From the NCBI GenBank assembly GCA_017614395.1, contig JAGABX010000091.1, positions 1-64,000 of the forward strand: a DNA stretch of 64,000 nt, given 5' to 3'. Position 1 is the stretch's first letter. Every line of letters begins with the position of its first letter. A model generated the notes under the pieces. That model had not been told where the DNA came from and made no database searches. It saw only the letters and a program-made list of their open reading frames with translations. A program made the translations under genes and the position numbers. Of this stretch, positions 8,432-18,493 are shown in pieces. The DNA is from Eubacterium sp. (lineage in GTDB: Bacteria > Bacillota > Clostridia > Lachnospirales > Lachnospiraceae).

Positions 8432-8868
8432 TGTTAATGCCGAAGAGAGTTAAGCGTCGCAAGCAGTTCCGCGGTTCTATGGCAGGAAAGGCTATGCGTG
8501 GCAATAAAATCACCTATGGTGAGTTCGGTCTCGTGGCTATGGAGCCCCATTGGATCAAATCAAATCAGATTGAGGCAGCCCGTATTGCCATGACTCGTCA
8601 CACCAAGCGTGGTGGTAAAGTTTGGATCAAGATTTTCCCTGATAAGCCGGTAACGAAGACTCCGGCTGAAACCCGAATGGGTAAAGGTAAAGGTGCTCTG
8701 GAGTACTGGGTAGCTGTAGTAAAGCCGGGTCGTGTGATGTTCGAGATCGCAGGCGTTCCTGAGGAAACGGCTCGTGAGGCACTGCGTCTGGCTATGCACA
8801 AGCTTCCTGTAAAATGCAAGATCGTCTCCAAGGCCGACCTGGAAGGAGGTGCGGACAATGAAAAGTAA
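8431..8868 (+). CDS. rplP: Ribosomal protein L16 (uL16)
   Basis: 145 residues. It begins [15 protein letters not shown], the canonical L16 start, and contains [15 protein letters not shown] and [19 protein letters not shown]. It binds near the A site and is a late assembly protein. The start overlaps the rpsC stop (TAATG), and its end overlaps the rpmC start by 11 nt in another frame. Confidence 0.97.
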   Translation: MLMPKRVKRRKQFRGSMAGKAMRGNKITYGEFGLVAMEPHWIKSNQIEAARIAMTRHTKRGGKVWIKIFPDKPVTKTPAETRMGKGKGALEYWVAVVKPGRVMFEIAGVPEETAREALRLAMHKLPVKCKIVSKADLEGGADNEK

Positions 8869-9070
8869 GGATTTCACAAATAACCTGCAGGGCATGTCCG
8901 TAGATGAATTAAATGATGAGCTGGTTGCAGCTAAGAAAGAATTGTTCAATCTGAGATTTCAGAATGCAACGAACCAGCTTGATAATACAAGCCGTATCAA
9001 AGAAGTCAGAAGGAATATTGCCCGTATCCAGACTGTGCTCACACAGAACAAGAGCACAGTGGAAGCGTAA
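8858..9070 (+). CDS. rpmC: Ribosomal protein L29 (uL29)
   Basis: 70 residues from the ATG at 8858. An upstream in-frame GTG at 8849 lies inside the AAGGAGG site (8843-8849) and is rejected as a start. The helical-hairpin sequence [32 protein letters not shown] is typical of L29, which sits next to L23 at the tunnel exit. It overlaps the end of rplP by 11 nt. Confidence 0.96.
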   Translation: MKSKDFTNNLQGMSVDELNDELVAAKKELFNLRFQNATNQLDNTSRIKEVRRNIARIQTVLTQNKSTVEA

Positions 9071-9083
9071 GGAGGCGTAACCC

Positions 9084-9338
9084 ATGGAAAGAAATTTGAG
9101 AAAAGTACGTACCGGAAAGGTCGTCAGCGACAAAATGGACAAGACGATCACGGTTGCGGTTGTCGACAATGTCAAGCATCCTCTTTATGGCAAGATCATG
9201 AAGAGAACCTATAAACTCAAGGCTCATGATGAGGAAAATCAGTGCGGTATCGGTGATGTTGTCCGCGTTATGGAGACAAGACCATTGTCCAAGGACAAGA
9301 GATGGCGTCTGGTAGAGATCATCGAGAAAGCGAAGTAA
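9084..9338 (+). CDS. rpsQ: Ribosomal protein S17 (uS17)
   Basis: 84 residues, normal length. It contains [17 protein letters not shown] and [19 protein letters not shown], the OB-fold signature of S17, and ends [19 protein letters not shown]. It is a primary 16S rRNA binder in the 5' domain. A GGAGG site precedes the ATG, with the usual tight spacing to its neighbours. Confidence 0.98.
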   Translation: MERNLRKVRTGKVVSDKMDKTITVAVVDNVKHPLYGKIMKRTYKLKAHDEENQCGIGDVVRVMETRPLSKDKRWRLVEIIEKAK

Positions 9339-9354
9339 TATAAGGAGGATTATC

Positions 9355-9723
9355 ATGGTACAGCAGGAAACCAGACTGAAGGTTGCCGACAATACCGGAG
9401 CAAAGGAACTCCTCTGCATCCGTGTTCTCGGCGGTTCAGTAAGAAGATATGCCGCTGTCGGTGACATCATTGTTGCCACCGTCAAGGATGCGACGCCGGG
9501 TGGTGTCGTGAAAAAGGGTGATGTCGTAAAGGCTGTTGTTGTGCGCACGGTAAAACAGATCCGTCGCCCGGATGGCTCATACATCCGGTTTGATGAGAAT
9601 GCAGCCGTAATCATCAAGGACGACAAGACACCGAGAGGAACCCGTATATTTGGACCGGTAGCCAGAGAGCTTCGTGAGAAACAGTTCATGAAGATAGTCT
9701 CACTCGCACCGGAGGTATTATAA
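9355..9723 (+). CDS. rplN: Ribosomal protein L14 (uL14)
   Basis: 122 residues, exactly the family length. It carries [41 protein letters not shown] and the C-terminal [24 protein letters not shown]14 lies on the 50S interface and is the target of the silencing factor RsfS. A strong AAGGAGG lies 8 nt before the start. Confidence 0.98.
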   Translation: MVQQETRLKVADNTGAKELLCIRVLGGSVRRYAAVGDIIVATVKDATPGGVVKKGDVVKAVVVRTVKQIRRPDGSYIRFDENAAVIIKDDKTPRGTRIFGPVARELREKQFMKIVSLAPEVL

Positions 9724-9736
9724 GGAGGAACGCGTT

Positions 9737-10042
9737 ATGGCAATGTCAAAGATCAAAAAGAATGACACCGTTCGCGTGATCACCGGTGTCGACAAAGGCA
9801 AAGAAGGCAAAGTCATCGATATCAAGGATGGCAAGGTTAAAGTAGAAGGCGTAAACAAGGCAACATTGCATGTTAAGCCGAACCAGACCAATACCAAGGG
9901 CGGTATTGTTGAAGAGGAGAGATTTTTTGACATCTCCAATGTAATGCTCGTTGTTGAGGGCAAGACCACCCGTGTGGGCTTCCGTGATGACAACGGCGTC
10001 AAGGTTCGTTATGCAAAGTCCACAGGCGCCCTGATAGATTGA
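9737..10042 (+). CDS. rplX: Ribosomal protein L24 (uL24)
   Basis: 101 residues. A KOW motif (KKNDTVRVITGVDKGKEGKV) is followed by GVNKATLHVKPNQ and GKTTRVGFR, standard for L24, an assembly initiator on 23S rRNA. I chose the ATG at 9737, 8 nt after AAGGAGG; the alternative at 9743 would leave 14 nt. Confidence 0.97.
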   Translation: MAMSKIKKNDTVRVITGVDKGKEGKVIDIKDGKVKVEGVNKATLHVKPNQTNTKGGIVEEERFFDISNVMLVVEGKTTRVGFRDDNGVKVRYAKSTGALID

Positions 10043-10060
10043 TAGAGAGGAGGTACGCAA

Positions 10061-10600
10061 ATGTCAAGACTGAGAGAACAGTTCGACAAAGAAATTGTCG
10101 ATGCTATGATGAAAAAGTTTGAATACAAAAACAAACTGCAGGTACCGAAACTCGAGAAGATCGTTATCAACATGGGTGTCGGTGAGGCCAAGGAAAACTC
10201 CAAGGTGCTGGATTCCGCGATCTCTGATCTGGAGATCATCTCCGGACAGAAGGCAGTTGTTTGCAGGGCTAAAAAGTCAGTCGCAAATTTCCGTCTGAGA
10301 GAGGGACAGGCAATCGGCTGCAAGGTAACACTTCGTGGAGAGAAGATGTATGAGTTCGCTGATCGTCTGATCAATCTGGCTCTTCCGCGTGTCCGCGACT
10401 TCCGCGGTGTCAATCCCAATGCTTTTGACGGACGCGGCAACTACGCGCTCGGAATCAAGGAGCAGCTGATCTTCCCGGAGATCGAGTATGACAAGGTAGA
10501 CAAGGTCAGAGGAATGGATGTCATCTTCGTAACTACGGCAAACACCGATGAGGAAGCAAGAGAGCTTCTCACACAGTTCGGTATGCCGTTCAAGAAGTGA
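10061..10600 (+). CDS. rplE: Ribosomal protein L5 (uL5)
   Basis: 179 residues, the standard length. It contains [40 protein letters not shown] and [16 protein letters not shown]. It binds 5S rRNA and forms the bridge to S13. An AGGAGG site lies upstream. Spacing to rplX is 18 nt. Confidence 0.98.
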   Translation: MSRLREQFDKEIVDAMMKKFEYKNKLQVPKLEKIVINMGVGEAKENSKVLDSAISDLEIISGQKAVVCRAKKSVANFRLREGQAIGCKVTLRGEKMYEFADRLINLALPRVRDFRGVNPNAFDGRGNYALGIKEQLIFPEIEYDKVDKVRGMDVIFVTTANTDEEARELLTQFGMPFKK

Positions 10601-10621
10601 TAGCACAGAAGGGAGATAATC

Positions 10622-10807
10622 ATGGCAAAAACAGCGATGAAGATAAAGCAGCAGCGGAAGCCTAAGTTTTCAACTCGCAAGTATACCCGTTGCAAATTAT
10701 GCGGACGTCCGCACAGTGTTTTGAGAAAGTACGGCATCTGCCGCGTATGTTTCAGGGAACTGGCTTACAAGGGACAGATTCCGGGTGTAAAAAAATCCAG
10801 TTGGTAA
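10622..10807 (+). CDS. rpsN: Ribosomal protein S14, zinc-binding type (uS14, type Z)
   Basis: 61 residues, the short zinc-finger form of S14. Two CxxC pairs (CKLCGRPH and CRVCFREL) form the zinc site. This C+ version is the usual housekeeping S14 of Clostridia. In organisms with a second, zinc-free copy that copy is induced under zinc limitation; none is seen here. It lies between rplE and rpsH as in Bacillus. Confidence 0.98.
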   Translation: MAKTAMKIKQQRKPKFSTRKYTRCKLCGRPHSVLRKYGICRVCFRELAYKGQIPGVKKSSW

Positions 10808-10829
10808 TAACAGAAGGAGGTAAACTATC

Positions 10830-11234
10830 ATGACTATGAGTGATCCGATCGCAGATATGCTGACCAGAATCCGCAATGCGAATACGGCAAAACACGATAC
10901 GGTAGATATTCCTTCTTCCAAGATGAAGGTTTCTATCGCAGAGATCCTCAAAAAAGAGGGTTATATCAAGGACTTTGAGATCAAGACCGATGAGAAGGGC
11001 TTTAAAACTATCCATGTCACAATGAAATACGGCAAGGATAAGAATGAAAAGATCATCTCAGGTATCAAGCGTATTTCCAAGCCGGGACTTCGTGTATATG
11101 CAAACACGGACGAGCTGCCCAAGGTGCTCGGAGGACTGGGTATCGCAATCATCTCCACTAACAAGGGAGTGTTGACGGACAAGGATGCGCGCAAGCAGAA
11201 CGTTGGCGGTGAAGTTCTCGCCTTCGTATGGTAA
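10830..11234 (+). CDS. rpsH: Ribosomal protein S8 (uS8)
   Basis: 134 residues, typical length. It begins [15 protein letters not shown] and ends with [11 protein letters not shown], both hallmark S8 sequences. It binds the central domain of 16S rRNA, and in E. coli S8 represses the spc operon. I cannot see an S8-like site upstream of rplE. An AGGAGG site lies upstream; an ATG two codons after the start (MTMSDP) is an alternative. Confidence 0.98.
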   Translation: MTMSDPIADMLTRIRNANTAKHDTVDIPSSKMKVSIAEILKKEGYIKDFEIKTDEKGFKTIHVTMKYGKDKNEKIISGIKRISKPGLRVYANTDELPKVLGGLGIAIISTNKGVLTDKDARKQNVGGEVLAFVW

Positions 11235-11268
11235 ATCTAAACAACAGGAAACAATAGGAGGTAACGGC

Positions 11269-11808
11269 ATGTCACGTATCGGAAGAATGCCTATCGCGGT
11301 ACCGGCCGGAGTTACGGTTGATATTGCAGAAAATAATCAGGTGACGGTAAAAGGTCCGAAGGGTGAGCTTTCAAGAAAGCTTGCATCGGAAATGAAAATT
11401 GAAAAGGACGGCGAGGAGATCAAGGTCACCCGCCCCAATGATTTGAAAAAAATGAAATCCCTGCATGGTCTAACCAGAACCCTGATCAATAACATGATCA
11501 TAGGTGTTACAGAAGGGTATGAGAAGAGACTTGAGGTAAACGGTGTCGGCTATCGTGCTGCAAAACAGGGCAAAAAGCTCACACTCAGCCTTGGTTTCTC
11601 ACATCCGGTTGAGATGGAGGATCCTGAGGGAGTTGAGGTTACGGTAGATGGTCAGAATCTGATCATTGTAAAGGGTATCGACAAGGAGAAGGTTGGTCAG
11701 TATGCAGCCGAGATCCGTGAGAAGAGACCGCCGGAGCCGTACAAAGGCAAGGGCATCAAGTATGATTACGAAGTTATCCGCCGCAAGGCTGGTAAGACCG
11801 GTAAGTAA
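11269..11808 (+). CDS. rplF: Ribosomal protein L6 (uL6)
   Basis: 179 residues from the ATG at 11269, which follows TAGGAGG. The frame extends upstream into rpsH without a ribosome binding site, so the longer version is rejected. It contains [41 protein letters not shown] and the C-terminal [14 protein letters not shown] motif. It binds near the sarcin-ricin loop. Confidence 0.98.
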   Translation: MSRIGRMPIAVPAGVTVDIAENNQVTVKGPKGELSRKLASEMKIEKDGEEIKVTRPNDLKKMKSLHGLTRTLINNMIIGVTEGYEKRLEVNGVGYRAAKQGKKLTLSLGFSHPVEMEDPEGVEVTVDGQNLIIVKGIDKEKVGQYAAEIREKRPPEPYKGKGIKYDYEVIRRKAGKTGK

Positions 11809-11827
11809 GGAAAGGAGTGAATGAACA

Positions 11828-12196
11828 ATGGTAAAGAAAACAGCGCGCCATGAAGTTCGCGAGAACAAGCACAGACGTATCCGCAGCCGTTTGTCAGGAA
11901 CTCCTGAGAAACCGCGTCTGTCAGTATTTCGCAGCAATAACCATATTTATGCGCAGGTAATTGATGATGTAGCAGGCAACACGATCGTTTCAGCCTCCAC
12001 CGTTCAGGCGGATGTGAAAAAGGATCTGACCAAGACCAACAACGTTGAAGCTGCTAAAAAGCTCGGAGAGATCATCGCGAAGAAAGCACTTGACAACGGA
12101 ATTAAAACAGTTGTTTTCGATCGCGGAGGATACATCTATCAGGGCAAGGTGAAAGCGTTGGCAGAGGCGGCCAGAGAAGCCGGCTTGGAATTCTAA
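11828..12196 (+). CDS. rplR: Ribosomal protein L18 (uL18)
   Basis: 122 residues. It has [21 protein letters not shown] and the C-terminal [23 protein letters not shown], which define bacterial L18. It binds 5S rRNA together with L5. A GGAGTGA site precedes the ATG. Confidence 0.98.
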   Translation: MVKKTARHEVRENKHRRIRSRLSGTPEKPRLSVFRSNNHIYAQVIDDVAGNTIVSASTVQADVKKDLTKTNNVEAAKKLGEIIAKKALDNGIKTVVFDRGGYIYQGKVKALAEAAREAGLEF

Positions 12197-12213
12197 GGGA
12201 GGTTAATTGAGTT

Positions 12214-12732
12214 ATGAGACGAGATAAACGTGATAATCAGCCGCAGGAAGAAAGCGAATTTGAAGATACCGTCGTTACGATCAAACGTGTAACAAAGGTT
12301 GTAAAGGGCGGACGTAATATGCGTTTTACTGCTCTGGTGGTTGTCGGCGACAAAAAAGGACGTGTCGGCGCCGGTCTCGGAAAGGCTACGGAGATTCCGG
12401 AGGCTATCCGCAAAGGCAAAGAGGCAGCGATCAAAAGCATGATCGAGGTTCCGCTCGACGAGAACAAGAGTATTCCGCATGACAATATCGGCAATTTCGG
12501 AAGCGCAAACGTGCTGATGAAGAGATCCCCGGAAGGTACCGGTATCATCGCAGGCGGTCCGGCTCGTGCGGTTCTGGAGCTCGCAGGCTTCAAAAACATC
12601 CGTACAAAATCACTTGGAAGCCGGAACAAACAGAATGTTGTACTGGCAACTATTGAAGGTCTGAAGGGACTTAAAACTCCTGAGGCAGTTGCAAAACTCC
12701 GCGGACTTTCTGTTGACGAGGTGTTAGGGTGA
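12214..12732 (+). CDS. rpsE: Ribosomal protein S5 (uS5)
   Basis: 172 residues. It contains [21 protein letters not shown] and the C-terminal domain [18 protein letters not shown], typical for S5, a decoding-fidelity protein that contacts S4. The acidic N-terminus ([16 protein letters not shown]) is variable in the family. A GGGAGG site lies upstream. Confidence 0.98.
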   Translation: MRRDKRDNQPQEESEFEDTVVTIKRVTKVVKGGRNMRFTALVVVGDKKGRVGAGLGKATEIPEAIRKGKEAAIKSMIEVPLDENKSIPHDNIGNFGSANVLMKRSPEGTGIIAGGPARAVLELAGFKNIRTKSLGSRNKQNVVLATIEGLKGLKTPEAVAKLRGLSVDEVLG

Positions 12733-12770
12733 CATTAATGTCGCGATGACGATGTAGGAGGATTAGACAA

Positions 12771-12950
12771 ATGGCAAAGTTAAAAATAACATTGGTTAAA
12801 TCGCCGATCGGGTCTATCCCGAAACACCGCAAGACGGTGGAGGCGCTGGGACTCAGGAAACTGAACAAGACCGTTGAAATGCCGGACAATCCGGCTGTTC
12901 GCGGAATGATTGACCAGGTTAGACACATGGTAAAGGTTGAGGAGGTATGA
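12771..12950 (+). CDS. rpmD: Ribosomal protein L30 (uL30)
   Basis: A 59-residue gene, translated by eye. It begins [15 protein letters not shown] and contains [18 protein letters not shown], the standard L30 fold, and ends at TGA 12948-12950. A GTAGGAGG site lies 10 nt upstream. It sits between rpsE and rplO as in all Firmicutes spc operons. Confidence 0.97.
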   Translation: MAKLKITLVKSPIGSIPKHRKTVEALGLRKLNKTVEMPDNPAVRGMIDQVRHMVKVEEV

Positions 12951-12954
12951 GGTT

Positions 12955-13527
12955 ATGAATTTATCTGAATTAAAGCCGGCAGCCGGCTCCAAACACGACG
13001 ATACCTTCCGCCGCGGACGTGGTCACGGATCGGGCAACGGCAAAACGGCCGGCAAAGGTCATAAAGGTCAGAAGGCTCGTTCAGGTGCGCCGAGACTCGG
13101 ATTTGAGGGTGGTCAGCTTCCGTTGTACCGTCGTGTTCCGAAGAGAGGTTTCACAAACATCAATTCCAAGGAAATCATCGGAATCGGTGTGGGACGCCTC
13201 AACGTATTCGATGACGGAGCAGAGGTCACTGAGGAGACTCTGTTGGAAAAAGGAGTTATCAGCAAAGCTGCAGACGGAGTGAAGATTCTCGGAAACGGCG
13301 AGTTGAGCAAAAAACTTACAATAAATGTTTATGATGTATCAAAAAATGCAGCTGAGAAGATCCAGGCTGCAGGTGGTGAGTATTCCAGTCGCAAGGAAAA
13401 GGAAATTGAGCAGAAGAAAGCCAACAGAAGAACCAAGATGAAGAAAAAAGACAAAGCTTCAATGAGCAAAAAAAAGCGTGTAGAAAAGAAAAAGCTGAAG
13501 ATGCAGCGTAAAGATGAGGTGATCTAA
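12955..13527 (+). CDS. rplO: Ribosomal protein L15 (uL15) with a lysine-rich insertion before the last residues
   Basis: 190 residues against ~146 usually. The body is normal: [48 protein letters not shown]15 normally ends ...KIEAAGGKVEVI. Here KIQAAGG and the terminal EVI are kept, but about 45 residues, mostly Lys, Arg, Glu and Met, lie between them (DNA about 13381-13515). The insertion is hydrophilic and probably extended or helical. The start at 12955 follows GGAGG (12941-12945); an earlier in-frame ATG inside rpmD is rejected. Its stop overlaps the secY ATG by one base. Confidence 0.96.
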   Translation: MNLSELKPAAGSKHDDTFRRGRGHGSGNGKTAGKGHKGQKARSGAPRLGFEGGQLPLYRRVPKRGFTNINSKEIIGIGVGRLNVFDDGAEVTEETLLEKGVISKAADGVKILGNGELSKKLTINVYDVSKNAAEKIQAAGGEYSSRKEKEIEQKKANRRTKMKKKDKASMSKKKRVEKKKLKMQRKDEVI

Positions 13528-14864
13528 TGTTTGAGACCATTCAAAATGCGTTTAGAACTAAAGAAATCCGTATGAAGCTGCTCTATGTGTTAGTGGCGAT
13601 CGTTATCATCCGTATCGGATGTAACATCCCGGTACCGGGCGCCAACACGAGTTTCATGCAGGAGATTTTTGACAGCAACAAATCGCTTGGCCTGCTCGAT
13701 GTCATGACAGGTGGTTCGTTCTCGCGTATGTCAATTTTCGCGCTGAACATCACCCCGTACATCACGGCTTCCATTATCCTTCAGCTCCTTACCATAGCGA
13801 TTCCGCGTTTGGAGGAGATGCAGAAGGACGGTGAGGACGGCAGGAAAAAGATAAACGAGTACACACGTTATCTCTCAATTATTCTGGCGATCATCGAGGG
13901 CGTGGCTATCGTTATCGGGTTCCGCAATCAGGGACTGTTTGATTCAAACACAGGTTGGACCGGACTTCTCGTAGCTGTTGTTTCACTGACAGCCGGCGCT
14001 GCGTTCCTGATGTGGCTTGGTGAGCAGATTACGGAAAAAGGTGTCGGAAACGGTATTTCAATCGTGCTTTTGGTAAATATCGTAGCGCGTATTCCGAGTG
14101 ATCTGTCCGGTTTGTACAAAACATATGTTGAGGGTGCGTCAAACATCACAAATGCTATCGTGGCAGGTGTTATCATCGTAGGCGTCATTGTAGCAATGTA
14201 TGTGTTCATTGTATGGTTGCAGGACGGCGAGCGTCGTATTCCTGTACAGTACGCGAAAAAGATTCAGGGGAACAAAATGACAGGCGGCAATGCCAGCCAT
14301 ATTCCGCTGAAGGTAAACACCGCAGGCGTTATTCCCGTCATTTTTGCAAGTTCAATGATGAGTTTGCCGGTTATCATAGCCAGCTTTGCGGGAGTATCTC
14401 CGAAGGTTGGACCGGATGCCACACTTTTTCAGAAATTCCTGACATTGTGTAACCAGTCTGACTGGTGCAAAATAGGCAGTTGGAGTGAGTTCAAATACAC
14501 GCTCGGTTTGCTGATTTATATTGTGCTGGTAATATTCTTCGCGTATTTTTACACTTCGGTAACATTCAATCCGTTGGAGATTTCCAACAATATGAAACGT
14601 CAGGGTGGATTTATTCCGGGCATACGTCCCGGCAAACCCACAACAGAGTATCTGACAACAGTGCTGAACAGCATCATTTTCATCGGTGCTATCGGTATGT
14701 GTATTGTCTGCGTGCTGCCGATCTTTTTCTCGGGAGCATTCGGCGCGGATGTGTCGTTCTCAGGTACTTCGCTGATCATCGTTGTCGGTGTCATTATCGA
14801 GACCGTCAAGCAGATCGAATCGCTCGTATTAGTTAGACATTATAAAGGATTCTTAGGAAATTAA
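13527..14864 (+). CDS. secY: Protein translocase subunit SecY
   Basis: 445 residues with ten membrane segments, the channel of the SecYEG translocon. Recognisable parts are IRIGCNIPVPGAN near the N-terminus, the plug-region sequence GGSFSRMSIFALNI, WLGEQITEKGVGNGIS in the fourth/fifth segment, and the cytoplasmic loop FIPGIRPGKPTTEYL used in ribosome and SecA contact. It is located between rplO and adk as usual and its start overlaps the rplO stop (TAATG). Confidence 0.98.
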   Translation: MFETIQNAFRTKEIRMKLLYVLVAIVIIRIGCNIPVPGANTSFMQEIFDSNKSLGLLDVMTGGSFSRMSIFALNITPYITASIILQLLTIAIPRLEEMQKDGEDGRKKINEYTRYLSIILAIIEGVAIVIGFRNQGLFDSNTGWTGLLVAVVSLTAGAAFLMWLGEQITEKGVGNGISIVLLVNIVARIPSDLSGLYKTYVEGASNITNAIVAGVIIVGVIVAMYVFIVWLQDGERRIPVQYAKKIQGNKMTGGNASHIPLKVNTAGVIPVIFASSMMSLPVIIASFAGVSPKVGPDATLFQKFLTLCNQSDWCKIGSWSEFKYTLGLLIYIVLVIFFAYFYTSVTFNPLEISNNMKRQGGFIPGIRPGKPTTEYLTTVLNSIIFIGAIGMCIVCVLPIFFSGAFGADVSFSGTSLIIVVGVIIETVKQIESLVLVRHYKGFLGN

Positions 14865-15518
<654 letters not shown>

Positions 15519-15536
15519 TCAGAAAGGACGTAGAGT

Positions 15537-15755
15537 ATGTCAAAGTCGGATATGATCGAGATTGAAGGAACCGTCGTGGAGAAGCTGCCGAATGCCATGT
15601 TCCAGGTTGAGCTGGAGAACGGGCACAAGGTACTGGCTCACATAAGCGGCAAGCTTCGTATGAATTACATTCGAATTCTGCCGGGAGACAAGGTAACATT
15701 GGAACTTTCGCCATATGATCTGACCAAGGGAAGGATCGTTTGGCGTGATAAATAA
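15537..15755 (+). CDS. infA: Translation initiation factor IF-1
   Basis: 72 residues, the exact family length, a single OB fold beginning [21 protein letters not shown] and ending [13 protein letters not shown]. It binds the 30S A site during initiation. It follows adk without an intervening map gene and precedes rpmJ. Confidence 0.98.
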   Translation: MSKSDMIEIEGTVVEKLPNAMFQVELENGHKVLAHISGKLRMNYIRILPGDKVTLELSPYDLTKGRIVWRDK

Positions 15756-15787
15756 AAAGTTCATATTAAGGAAAGGAGGGGGCATTC

Positions 15788-15901
15788 ATGAAGGTCAGAT
15801 CGTCAGTAAAGCCGATTTGCGAGAAATGCAAGGTGATCAAGAGAAAAGGAAAGATCCGCATCATCTGTGAAAACCCCAAACACAAACAGCGACAGGGATA
15901 A
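15788..15901 (+). CDS. rpmJ: Ribosomal protein L36 (bL36), zinc-binding form
   Basis: A 37-residue gene, translated by eye from the ATG at 15788 behind AAAGGAGGG. It reads [20 protein letters not shown] and ends [11 protein letters not shown]. The C-x2-C-x12-C-x4-H pattern is the zinc ribbon of the C+ form of L36. It is the usual neighbour of infA and the last gene before a long structured gap. Confidence 0.97.
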   Translation: MKVRSSVKPICEKCKVIKRKGKIRIICENPKHKQRQG

Positions 15902-16083
15902 TTCTGTATTTTGGATAATTCATTATTATAGTTGCTTTTTGTGTTATGACATCCGAGGGTGTCATGATACCGCGGGAGAAACTTTTTCAAAATAGTTTTC
16001 CAGGGGAAATCCCCGAGTCCGCGCAGGGCGTTCGCGGTTTAAGGCAGTAGTAGTCAGTATAAAAAGAAGAATGGAGGAAAAAC
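15902..16083 (+). promoter_or_regulatory. Structured leader region before the alpha-operon genes (rpsM onward)
   Basis: 182 nt with no gene. A small hairpin, ATGACA...TGTCAT, lies near 15946-15965. It is followed by what looks like a three-way junction: ACCGCG (15969-15974) pairs with CGCGGT (16033-16038), enclosing GAAACT/AGTTTTC and GGGG-AAAT-CCCC stems. There is no poly-U after these. In gamma-proteobacteria S4 represses the alpha operon through a structure just before rpsM; a comparable role here is inference only. AATGGAGG precedes rpsM. Confidence 0.5.
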
Positions 16084-16458
16084 ATGGCTCGTATTAGCGG
16101 TGTAGATTTGCCGAGAGAAAAACGCGTAGAAATAGGTCTTACCTATATTTATGGGATTGGTGTTTCGAGCTCCAGAAAGATTCTTGAGCAGGCGGGTGTT
16201 GATCCTGATATCCGTTGCAAAGACCTTTCAGATGAGGATGTGGACAAAATCCGCAAAGTCATTGAGGAGACAGAATCGATCGTTGTTGAGGGTGATCTCC
16301 GCAGAGAGGTTGCTCTGAACATCAAGCGTTTGCAGGAGATCGGTTGCTACCGTGGAATCCGTCACAGAAAAGGACTTCCGGTTCGCGGTCAGAAAACCAA
16401 GACCAACGCACGTACGCGCAAAGGTCCGAAGCGTACAGTTGCTAACAAGAAAAAATAA
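16084..16458 (+). CDS. rpsM: Ribosomal protein S13 (uS13)
   Basis: 124 residues. It has [42 protein letters not shown] and the basic C-terminal tail that contacts the P-site tRNA. It forms the bridge between the 30S head and L5. It is the first gene after the structured 182-nt gap, which suggests separate translational control of this segment. Confidence 0.98.
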   Translation: MARISGVDLPREKRVEIGLTYIYGIGVSSSRKILEQAGVDPDIRCKDLSDEDVDKIRKVIEETESIVVEGDLRREVALNIKRLQEIGCYRGIRHRKGLPVRGQKTKTNARTRKGPKRTVANKKK

Positions 16459-16475
16459 TATAGGAGGACAATCGA

Positions 16476-16871
16476 ATGGCTAAGCAAGTAGCGAAGAAAA
16501 CGAATAAAAAGCGTGCCAAGAAGAATATAGACCGCGGACAGGCACATATTCAGGCATCGTTCAATAACACGATCGTGACGCTGACCGACATGGAAGGCAA
16601 TGCGATCTCCTGGGCCAGCGCGGGCGGATTAGGTTTCAGAGGAAGCAAAAAATCCACTCCTTACGCTGCTCAGATGGCAGCAGAGACAGCTGCAAGGGCT
16701 GCTCTCCCTCATGGTTTGAAAACGGTAGAGGTTATGGTCAAAGGACCGGGTTCCGGTCGTGAGGCAGCGATCCGCGCCATTCAGGCATGCGGCATCGAGG
16801 TAACCAGTATCCGTGACGTAACACCGGTACCGCATAACGGTTGCCGGCCGCCGAAGAGAAGGAGGGTATAA
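16476..16871 (+). CDS. rpsK: Ribosomal protein S11 (uS11)
   Basis: 131 residues. It contains [40 protein letters not shown] and the C-terminal [18 protein letters not shown], all standard. It lies on the 30S platform near the Shine-Dalgarno helix. A TAGGAGG site lies upstream of the ATG and rpsD follows 2 nt after its stop. Confidence 0.98.
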   Translation: MAKQVAKKTNKKRAKKNIDRGQAHIQASFNNTIVTLTDMEGNAISWASAGGLGFRGSKKSTPYAAQMAAETAARAALPHGLKTVEVMVKGPGSGREAAIRAIQACGIEVTSIRDVTPVPHNGCRPPKRRRV

Positions 16872-16873
16872 TC

Positions 16874-17467
16874 ATGGCAAGAGATATGACACCGGTTTTA
16901 AAAAGATGCAGATCATTGGATCTCGATCCTACTTACCTCGGGATTGATAAACAATCCAGCAGAAAGCCCCGTCAGGGTAAAAAGCTTTCCGAGTACGGAC
17001 AGCAGTTGCGTGAGAAACAGAAGGCAAAATTCATTTACGGTGTTTTGGAGAAACCGTTCCGTAACTATTTTGCGCGCGCGCAGAAGGCTAAATGGGGTAC
17101 CACGGGTGATAACCTGATGATCCTGCTTGAGCTTCGTTTGGACAATGTATTGTTCCGTCTCGGATTCGCGAGAACCAGAAAAGAAGCAAGACAGATTGTA
17201 GATCACAAGCATGTTTTGGTTAACGGCGAGTGTGTAAACATTCCGTCATATTCACTGAAAAAGGGTGATACAATCGAAATCAAAGAAAAACATAAAGGAG
17301 GTCCCCGTTACAAGGAGATTCTCGAGGTGACAGGCGGACGTTTGGTTCCTGCATGGCTGGAGTCAAATCATGAGGCTCTGTCCGGAACGGTTCTTGAGTA
17401 TCCGACCAGAACCGAGATCGATGTACCGGTTAATGACGTGTTGATTGTCGAGTTGTACTCGAAATAA
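16874..17467 (+). CDS. rpsD: Ribosomal protein S4 (uS4), zinc-free form
   Basis: 197 residues from the ATG at 16874. The frame continues upstream into rpsK, but the GGAGGG site (16861-16866) selects this start. The N-terminal region has a single cysteine (KRCRSLD), so this is the C- form without the four-cysteine zinc finger. The S4 RNA-binding domain follows (RLDNVLFRLGFARTRKEARQ, HKHVLVNGECVNIPSY). S4 is a 16S assembly initiator and in many bacteria an autoregulator. Confidence 0.97.
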   Translation: MARDMTPVLKRCRSLDLDPTYLGIDKQSSRKPRQGKKLSEYGQQLREKQKAKFIYGVLEKPFRNYFARAQKAKWGTTGDNLMILLELRLDNVLFRLGFARTRKEARQIVDHKHVLVNGECVNIPSYSLKKGDTIEIKEKHKGGPRYKEILEVTGGRLVPAWLESNHEALSGTVLEYPTRTEIDVPVNDVLIVELYSK

Positions 17468-17494
17468 TCATTGCTCTGATAAGGGGGTGCCTAC

Positions 17495-18457
17495 GTGTTT
17501 GGATTTGATAAACCGAAAATTGAGATTGTTGAGATTTCTGAGGATCACAAATTCGGCCGCTTTGTAGTTGAGCCGCTGGAACGCGGATACGGAACTACAT
17601 TGGGCAATTCTCTCAGGAGAATTATGTTGTCCTCATTACCCGGCTCTGCCGTTTCAAGCATCAAAATCGACGGAGTAGTTCACGAGTTTTCATCCATACC
17701 GGGAGTCAAGGAGGATGTGACGGAAATCGTCATGAACATCAAAAACCTCGCGATCAAAAACAATGCTGAGGATATAACGACACCGGTTATGATGTACATT
17801 GACGCGCAGGGCGAGGGAGTTGTTCGCGCTGCAGATATCCGCAAAAGCTCTGATATCGAGATCATCAATGAGGATCAGGTGATCGCTACATTGAATGGCG
17901 GAGCAGATTGCAGATTGTATATTGAGATGAATGTTACCAGCGGACGCGGGTATGTCAGCTCTGACAAAAATAAAAAGAATGAGCACATCGATGTAGATGC
18001 AATTGCGATTGATTCAATTTATACTCCGATCGAGCGTGTGAATATCAAGGTGGAGGATACCCGTGTAGGTCAGATTACCGATTTTGACAAACTGACCATG
18101 GATGTGCTGACCAACGGTACTCTGGCACCGGATGAGGCTGTCAGCCTCGCTGCCAAAGTGCTCAGCGAGCATCTGAAATCCTTCATCGACCTTTCCGAGA
18201 AGGCTCAGAATGCTGAGGTTATTGTTGAGCCGAATGCCGATGAGACCAAAAAGGTTATGGACATGAGCATTGATGAACTGGAGTTGTCCGTTCGTTCATA
18301 CAACTGCCTGATGCGCGCGAATATCCGCACGGTTGAGGAGTTGACAGGCAAAACGGCGGACGAAATGATGAAGGTTCGTAATCTGGGACGTAAATCTCTG
18401 GATGAGGTATTGGCAAAACTGAAAGAACTTGGTTTGTCATTGAAAGATAACAATTGA
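17495..18457 (+). CDS. rpoA: RNA polymerase alpha subunit
   Basis: 320 residues starting at GTG behind AAGGGGGTG. The N-terminal assembly domain shows [25 protein letters not shown], the dimer and beta-contact site. The C-terminal domain carries [22 protein letters not shown] and [19 protein letters not shown], which binds UP elements and activators. It lies between rpsD and rplQ, the canonical alpha-operon position. Confidence 0.98.
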   Translation: MFGFDKPKIEIVEISEDHKFGRFVVEPLERGYGTTLGNSLRRIMLSSLPGSAVSSIKIDGVVHEFSSIPGVKEDVTEIVMNIKNLAIKNNAEDITTPVMMYIDAQGEGVVRAADIRKSSDIEIINEDQVIATLNGGADCRLYIEMNVTSGRGYVSSDKNKKNEHIDVDAIAIDSIYTPIERVNIKVEDTRVGQITDFDKLTMDVLTNGTLAPDEAVSLAAKVLSEHLKSFIDLSEKAQNAEVIVEPNADETKKVMDMSIDELELSVRSYNCLMRANIRTVEELTGKTADEMMKVRNLGRKSLDEVLAKLKELGLSLKDNN

Positions 18458-18493
18458 TTTAACGGGCGCGTCAGCGCCGGAATGGAGGATATG

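Noticed and set aside
9039..9689. 216-codon minus-strand frame
   Set aside because: Antisense shadow of rpsQ and rplN, with no ribosome binding site and no protein-like sequence.
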